A DNA stretch of 64,000 nucleotides from Hedera helix (lineage: Eukaryota > Streptophyta > Magnoliopsida > Apiales > Araliaceae), in NCBI GenBank assembly GCA_947179155.2, contig OX359275.1, positions 36,886,808 through 36,950,807 on the forward strand, given 5' to 3'. Position 1 is the stretch's first letter; every line of letters starts with the position of its first letter. Positions 59,850-64,000 of this stretch are shown one piece after another. Under the pieces are notes generated by a model. It made no database searches and had not been told where the DNA came from. It saw only the letters and a program-made list of their open reading frames with translations. Both the position numbers and the translations under genes were made by a program.

Positions 59850-61893
59850 ATATATATATCAAATACCACATTCATCTTAACCATTAAAAAGTTAGGCATG
59901 ACACAAATTTCAATGTCATGTCTCACTTTTTAATAGTTAAGATAAATATAATGTTTGGATGTTGTGCACTTATACTTATTCAATTGAAAATATCTCCTTC
60001 ACCATTTGGTAACAAAAAATATTCTTATATGTATGAGCTCTTTAATGAAGACATGATAATTGGATATAAAAATTGGACCAAGAGTTTTACAATTTGACTT
60101 ATTTATATTTTTATCTCCAATTATGGATAAAAATACAAATAGAGTGTTTAATTTTTATGTCTAATTATTATATTCGCATAAAAATTTTCTACATGTATTT
60201 ACCTATGGACTTATTATACAATAATTATTAATGAGAAGTAGCACCGTTTTTCTCATGGACAGACTGAATACGCATGAAGTTATACACTACTATACTTGAT
60301 GAAGACGGTATTTAATATTATGGAGTACAATTAGTAGTACAATAAAATATAGACATCTCCATCCCAATAAATCAATTTAGCCATGACATTTCAATTTTAC
60401 TTCTTCATTTTGTGTCGTTTAAAATAAAAGTCGGAGTTTGATTCGTTTTCGGTGGGATCAATTGACCCCACTCACTATCATGTGACTTCGTCCTTGAATG
60501 GGAGTATATATGATATCTATATGCATCAGGGCGGATTTACAAGGGACAAGGATGGTCACTTGACTACCTTTAAAATTGTAAAAATTTTAATTAGTAAAGT
60601 TATTTTGATAAAATGTGACCACTCTTAAAGAAAAAAATATAAACCCATACAACTTGCACAATATTGGAATCTCAAGCTATAGTACTCACGACTCGTACAA
60701 AATTCAATTGCAATCTCACTCAAAAAATTAAATATGTTCTAACATCAATTTCAATTAAAATTATAACTATGTTGATACTTTTTTTCTATGATATTCAACT
60801 TCTCTCAAATTTTATTATATGTTTCTTTTAATTTCAATTTCCCTTAAAATTTTAAAACTCTCGTCTTGTAATTTGTCTTGCATATTGTCTTAATTATTTA
60901 TATGTACTGATTTTCATTGTAAAATATGCTATTAATAATTGATATGAAATTAAATATTTTCGTCCGAAATCATTATATATATATATATATATACACATAC
61001 ATACATACATATATATATGTATGTATTAATTATATGGAGTATACTTTCGGAGGAGTAGGTCTATTTTTTTTCTAATTGCACTTGATTATATTTTTTTGTA
61101 CGTTTGCTTTATTTCTTTAATAAGGTACAAACATTCTCAATTCGATTCTACTCAAAGTCGGTGAATGATAGCTTATATTAAAAAATATATATTTGATACT
61201 ATTAAAAATGAGACCATTGTAAAAAAATTTCGAGAAATTAACTCTCAAAACATAATTTTATAATAATTTTAATATATTTTTAATAAACACTATATTTGGT
61301 AAATTATATTAATAATTATTACTAAAATTTTAACTTATCAATTTTAATAATTATCTTTACTTATAAGAATGACCATTCTTAATCAAAATCTTGAATACAC
61401 CACTAATACGAGTAAGCCACAAACCAGTACATGCATGTGTGCTTAATTGACTTGTTAATATGAGTAAGCCACAAACTAGAACATGTATTTGCGCTTAATT
61501 GATTTGTGTATTACCACATGGAATACGTTCGGTTACTGGGGTTTATAACATTTAATATGTGAGGTAACATTTGTAACGTTTTGAACTCTAAACGCATTAC
61601 ATTAATTTTAATGTATTACATTTGAGAGTCGAACACTGCACATGCTTTTATAAATTAAATAAATTATATTAAAAATAAATTACGTTTTAAATAAATTACT
61701 ACTAAATAAATAAAAATTTCAAATAAGTTTTAACTTTCAAATATTCACACCAAATACTAAGTAACAAAACATTCACTACATAAATGACCCTTAATTTAGC
61801 AGAGATGTAATGAAATTAGTCTACTTAAAATTTAGATTTTGTATATAAAGTTGCGTGTCTGCAACTTGGCACATGTTAGTCTATATAAATTTG

Positions 61894-61941
<48 letters not shown>

Positions 61942-62860
61942 GACAAAAGTTGCATTCACTGATTTACTCCTTTAATGGGTTAATGCGAATACAACTATTA
62001 ATATAGCAACTCAACAAGTTGTTATATTTCTTTCGTTTTAAATTATAATATTAATATTAATTTTTAAAAAATTAATATTAAATATTTTTAAATTTAAAAT
62101 TAAAATAATTTTTTTTATTCATATCAATACAATTCTAAACTACTTAAAAAAATATTTTTTTAATAATATTTATTATTTTAAAAACTTAAATAAATTATAT
62201 TAATTTTAAATTTAAAAATATCTCAAATTAACTTTTAAAAAATAAATAATAATCTTATTATTTAAAATAAATAAAATATTTTTAAACTCAAAAATAAGAT
62301 ATTTATCCGTATTATGTTTGTAAAATTAAACATCTCAACGTCAAATACTAGTGCCCATTCATGTGCGGACTGATGTAATGTGGGTTCTTAACTCGCTCAG
62401 TGAAACTCTCTTTAAAATTTATCCGAGAAGAAGTTATTCAATAGTTTTGAATACCGTCACTTAATATTTTAGACTATTAATATGTTATTATTTTAACCAA
62501 TATAATAAATTTTTTTATTATACATATTAAAATAACAGCATATAAATAATCCTGAGCAACGTTGCCTTACTTACCCAGGACTAAAATAATTTTTCCTAAT
62601 CCGAGTCTCACTTTGTCAGACTATCTCAATCAATCTCTCTCACACTAATTCTCAATCTAAAATATTAATTTTCAGGTTCATTTCTTAATACACTAGGAAT
62701 ATATACTCCTCACTCCAGTGCCTGAACTGCTGGAAATAATTATTTTCAAGAAATTTGTTACAACCCAAGCTGAATATAGACGCACGCACACACACACACA
62801 CGATCCAACGGATGGCGTTAGTCCTGCATGTCAAGCAGAGTAATGCATATAACTATTATA
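59850..62860. other. AT-rich intergenic sequence with microsatellites
   Basis: No gene is supported. It holds (AT)n tracts at 60973-61025, a 52-bp imperfect tandem duplication (61410-61514, GAGTAAGCCACAAAC), a (TA)n(CA)n tract at 61896-61942, and Stowaway-like AT-rich remnants at 62030-62290. A degraded hAT-like element may span 60530-61405 (CAGGGCGGATTTACAAG against CTTGAATACACCACTA), with no clear target duplication. Confidence 0.4.
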
Positions 62861-62925
62861 CTATATAATTAAGGGTGATAACTCCTGAAGTTAAGAAACC
62901 ACTATATGTGCAAATTAATATCAAC

Positions 62926-63110
62926 ATGTCCAGCATCCTTCCTCCTCAAGTTGATCATGAAGATTCAGAAAGGGTGTCGGCTAGAGTCCTAATCGATCTA
63001 ATGAAGTTATCGATGAAAAAAGATGGTCATTTTTTTAATTTGTTACAAAAATGGTTCCCAGACACTTTTGTCTACAACTTTTCGGGACAAATCAGGAACC
63101 TTCACTGCAC
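62926..63110 (+). CDS. Possible first exon of an unidentified gene
   Basis: A TATA-like ACTATATAATTA near 62862 precedes ATG 62926 by about 65 nt. The frame reads MSSILPPQVDHEDSERVSAR, then VLIDLMKLSMKKDGHFFNLL and QKWFPDTFVYNF, and reaches a GTACGTATG donor-like site at 63111. The composition is protein-like, but I recognise no family and found no following exon. It could equally be a gene relic. Confidence 0.25.
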
Positions 63111-63129
63111 GTACGTATGTTGCAATTAA

Positions 63130-63364
63130 AGCTCTGAGATAGGCTGGCAGTGAAAGGGGTAGATAACCTCACTAATCATGAAAAATTGGAAAATTCAACC
63201 ATACCTGACACCAACGTATTTAGGTCCTGCATGCCTAAATATATGTTAATTATTACAAGTGCACGACTATTTGCATATTAAGAAAGTTAACTAGTGTTGT
63301 TGTAGATTAGCAATGGCATCATAAACAAAAAATGACCTCATACAATGTTCAGCTTAATTAGGGC

Positions 63365-63401
<37 letters not shown>

Positions 63402-64000
63402 TGCAGTTGTTGCCCAGCTATATCATCAGGCACTCTGATTGCACGTGTACAAGAATGCTTTCTCGCAAATTAAATTGCTACATACTTGTTCAACTTTATA
63501 TCTTTGTCATCATATCTGGGACTTTATCTTGGGAGTAATTATAATAACTATAAGATAATGATTTTACGGACGATACTAACAGTTACTGGCCTGATCTATC
63601 CATCTGAAATAGGCAAAATCCAATTTTATAAGCAGGTTTCCGTACTTGATATAGGAGGGCTGAATGTGTAATCCAGGTACGATCAATAATACGTAAGCTA
63701 GCAAGGACACTCTTATTATCGTGGTTTTACTTGGTCAATTACAAAATGGATAACACTAGCATGCCCAGAAAATATATTCCATATATATTGAACTAAACAG
63801 AAATAATACTATCATTCTCGATATATCAAACAAACAATCTTAATTTCATACGCGCGCACAAACACTCGCCTTGAATTAATGAGATAGAGGACAACTTTTT
63901 TGAGAAATTATTAGGTAAAATTAACAGTATGCCCCTCACATAATCTCACATAACAGTGAAATTGAAATTCAAAAAAGTCTCTTATCACTTATAAATCTCA
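63130..64000. other. AT-rich sequence to the window end
   Basis: Contains an (AT)n(AC)n tract at 63366-63401. No gene or element is supported. Confidence 0.4.

Noticed and set aside
60530..61405. Possible full hAT element
   Set aside because: The ends pair only loosely and the flanks do not give a clear 8-bp duplication, so it is mentioned only within the intergenic entry.
1..64000. tRNA, rRNA or other structured RNA genes
   Set aside because: I looked for tRNA-like A/B boxes and rRNA-like blocks and found none that I could support.

Overview
The window looks like nuclear DNA of a flowering plant, probably a eudicot. It is AT-rich, its genes have GT-AG introns, its proteins are plant types (a U-box/ARM ubiquitin ligase, a two-AN1 stress-associated protein, a small SAM-domain protein), and it carries plant transposon families (Ty3/gypsy chromovirus, Stowaway-, Tourist-, hAT- and Mutator-like elements). 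All calls come from reading the sequence; no database search was made.

Layout. 1-3470: AT-rich intergenic DNA with two small foldback/MITE elements. 3471-4973 (-): intronless PUB38-41-type E3 ligase. 6074-8834: decayed gypsy element with gag and protease remnants on the minus strand. 9960-19364 (+): full-length long-LTR gypsy element, copy 1, set in an (AT)n tract with TSD ATATA. 20573-21529: Mutator-like foldback with a Stowaway MITE at its exact centre. 25049-25695 (+): SAP12-like gene. 26883-32102 (-): seven-exon SAM-domain gene with a hAT-like insert in an intron. 33047-48584: nested complex, a minus-strand solo LTR (TSD GGTAC) interrupted by full-length copy 2 (35821-45236, TSD CTGTG) and by a second solo LTR (45501-48457, TSD GACAT), all one family. 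48820-49018: inverted AAT microsatellite. 50918-52940 (-): an unidentified multi-exon gene with phase-compatible exons, plus hAT- and MITE-like insertions. 54855-55980: pyrimidine tract, 24-bp-class minisatellite and G-rich tract. 58568-59846: TIR element carrying a broken fragment of a receptor-like cytoplasmic kinase. The rest is AT-rich with microsatellites.

The best candidate for something undescribed is the long-LTR gypsy family. Both full-length copies lack the reverse-transcriptase domain, share the same frameshift and stop codon in pol, and have an unrecognised 206-residue ORF without a zinc knuckle where gag should be. Yet their LTRs are identical or almost so (no difference seen in copy 2, five in copy 1). 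They therefore moved recently, already broken, and were presumably mobilised in trans by an intact relative. The LTRs are about 2.9 kb long, hold an alternating 72/73-bp repeat array, and have splice-like signals in the untranslated leader.
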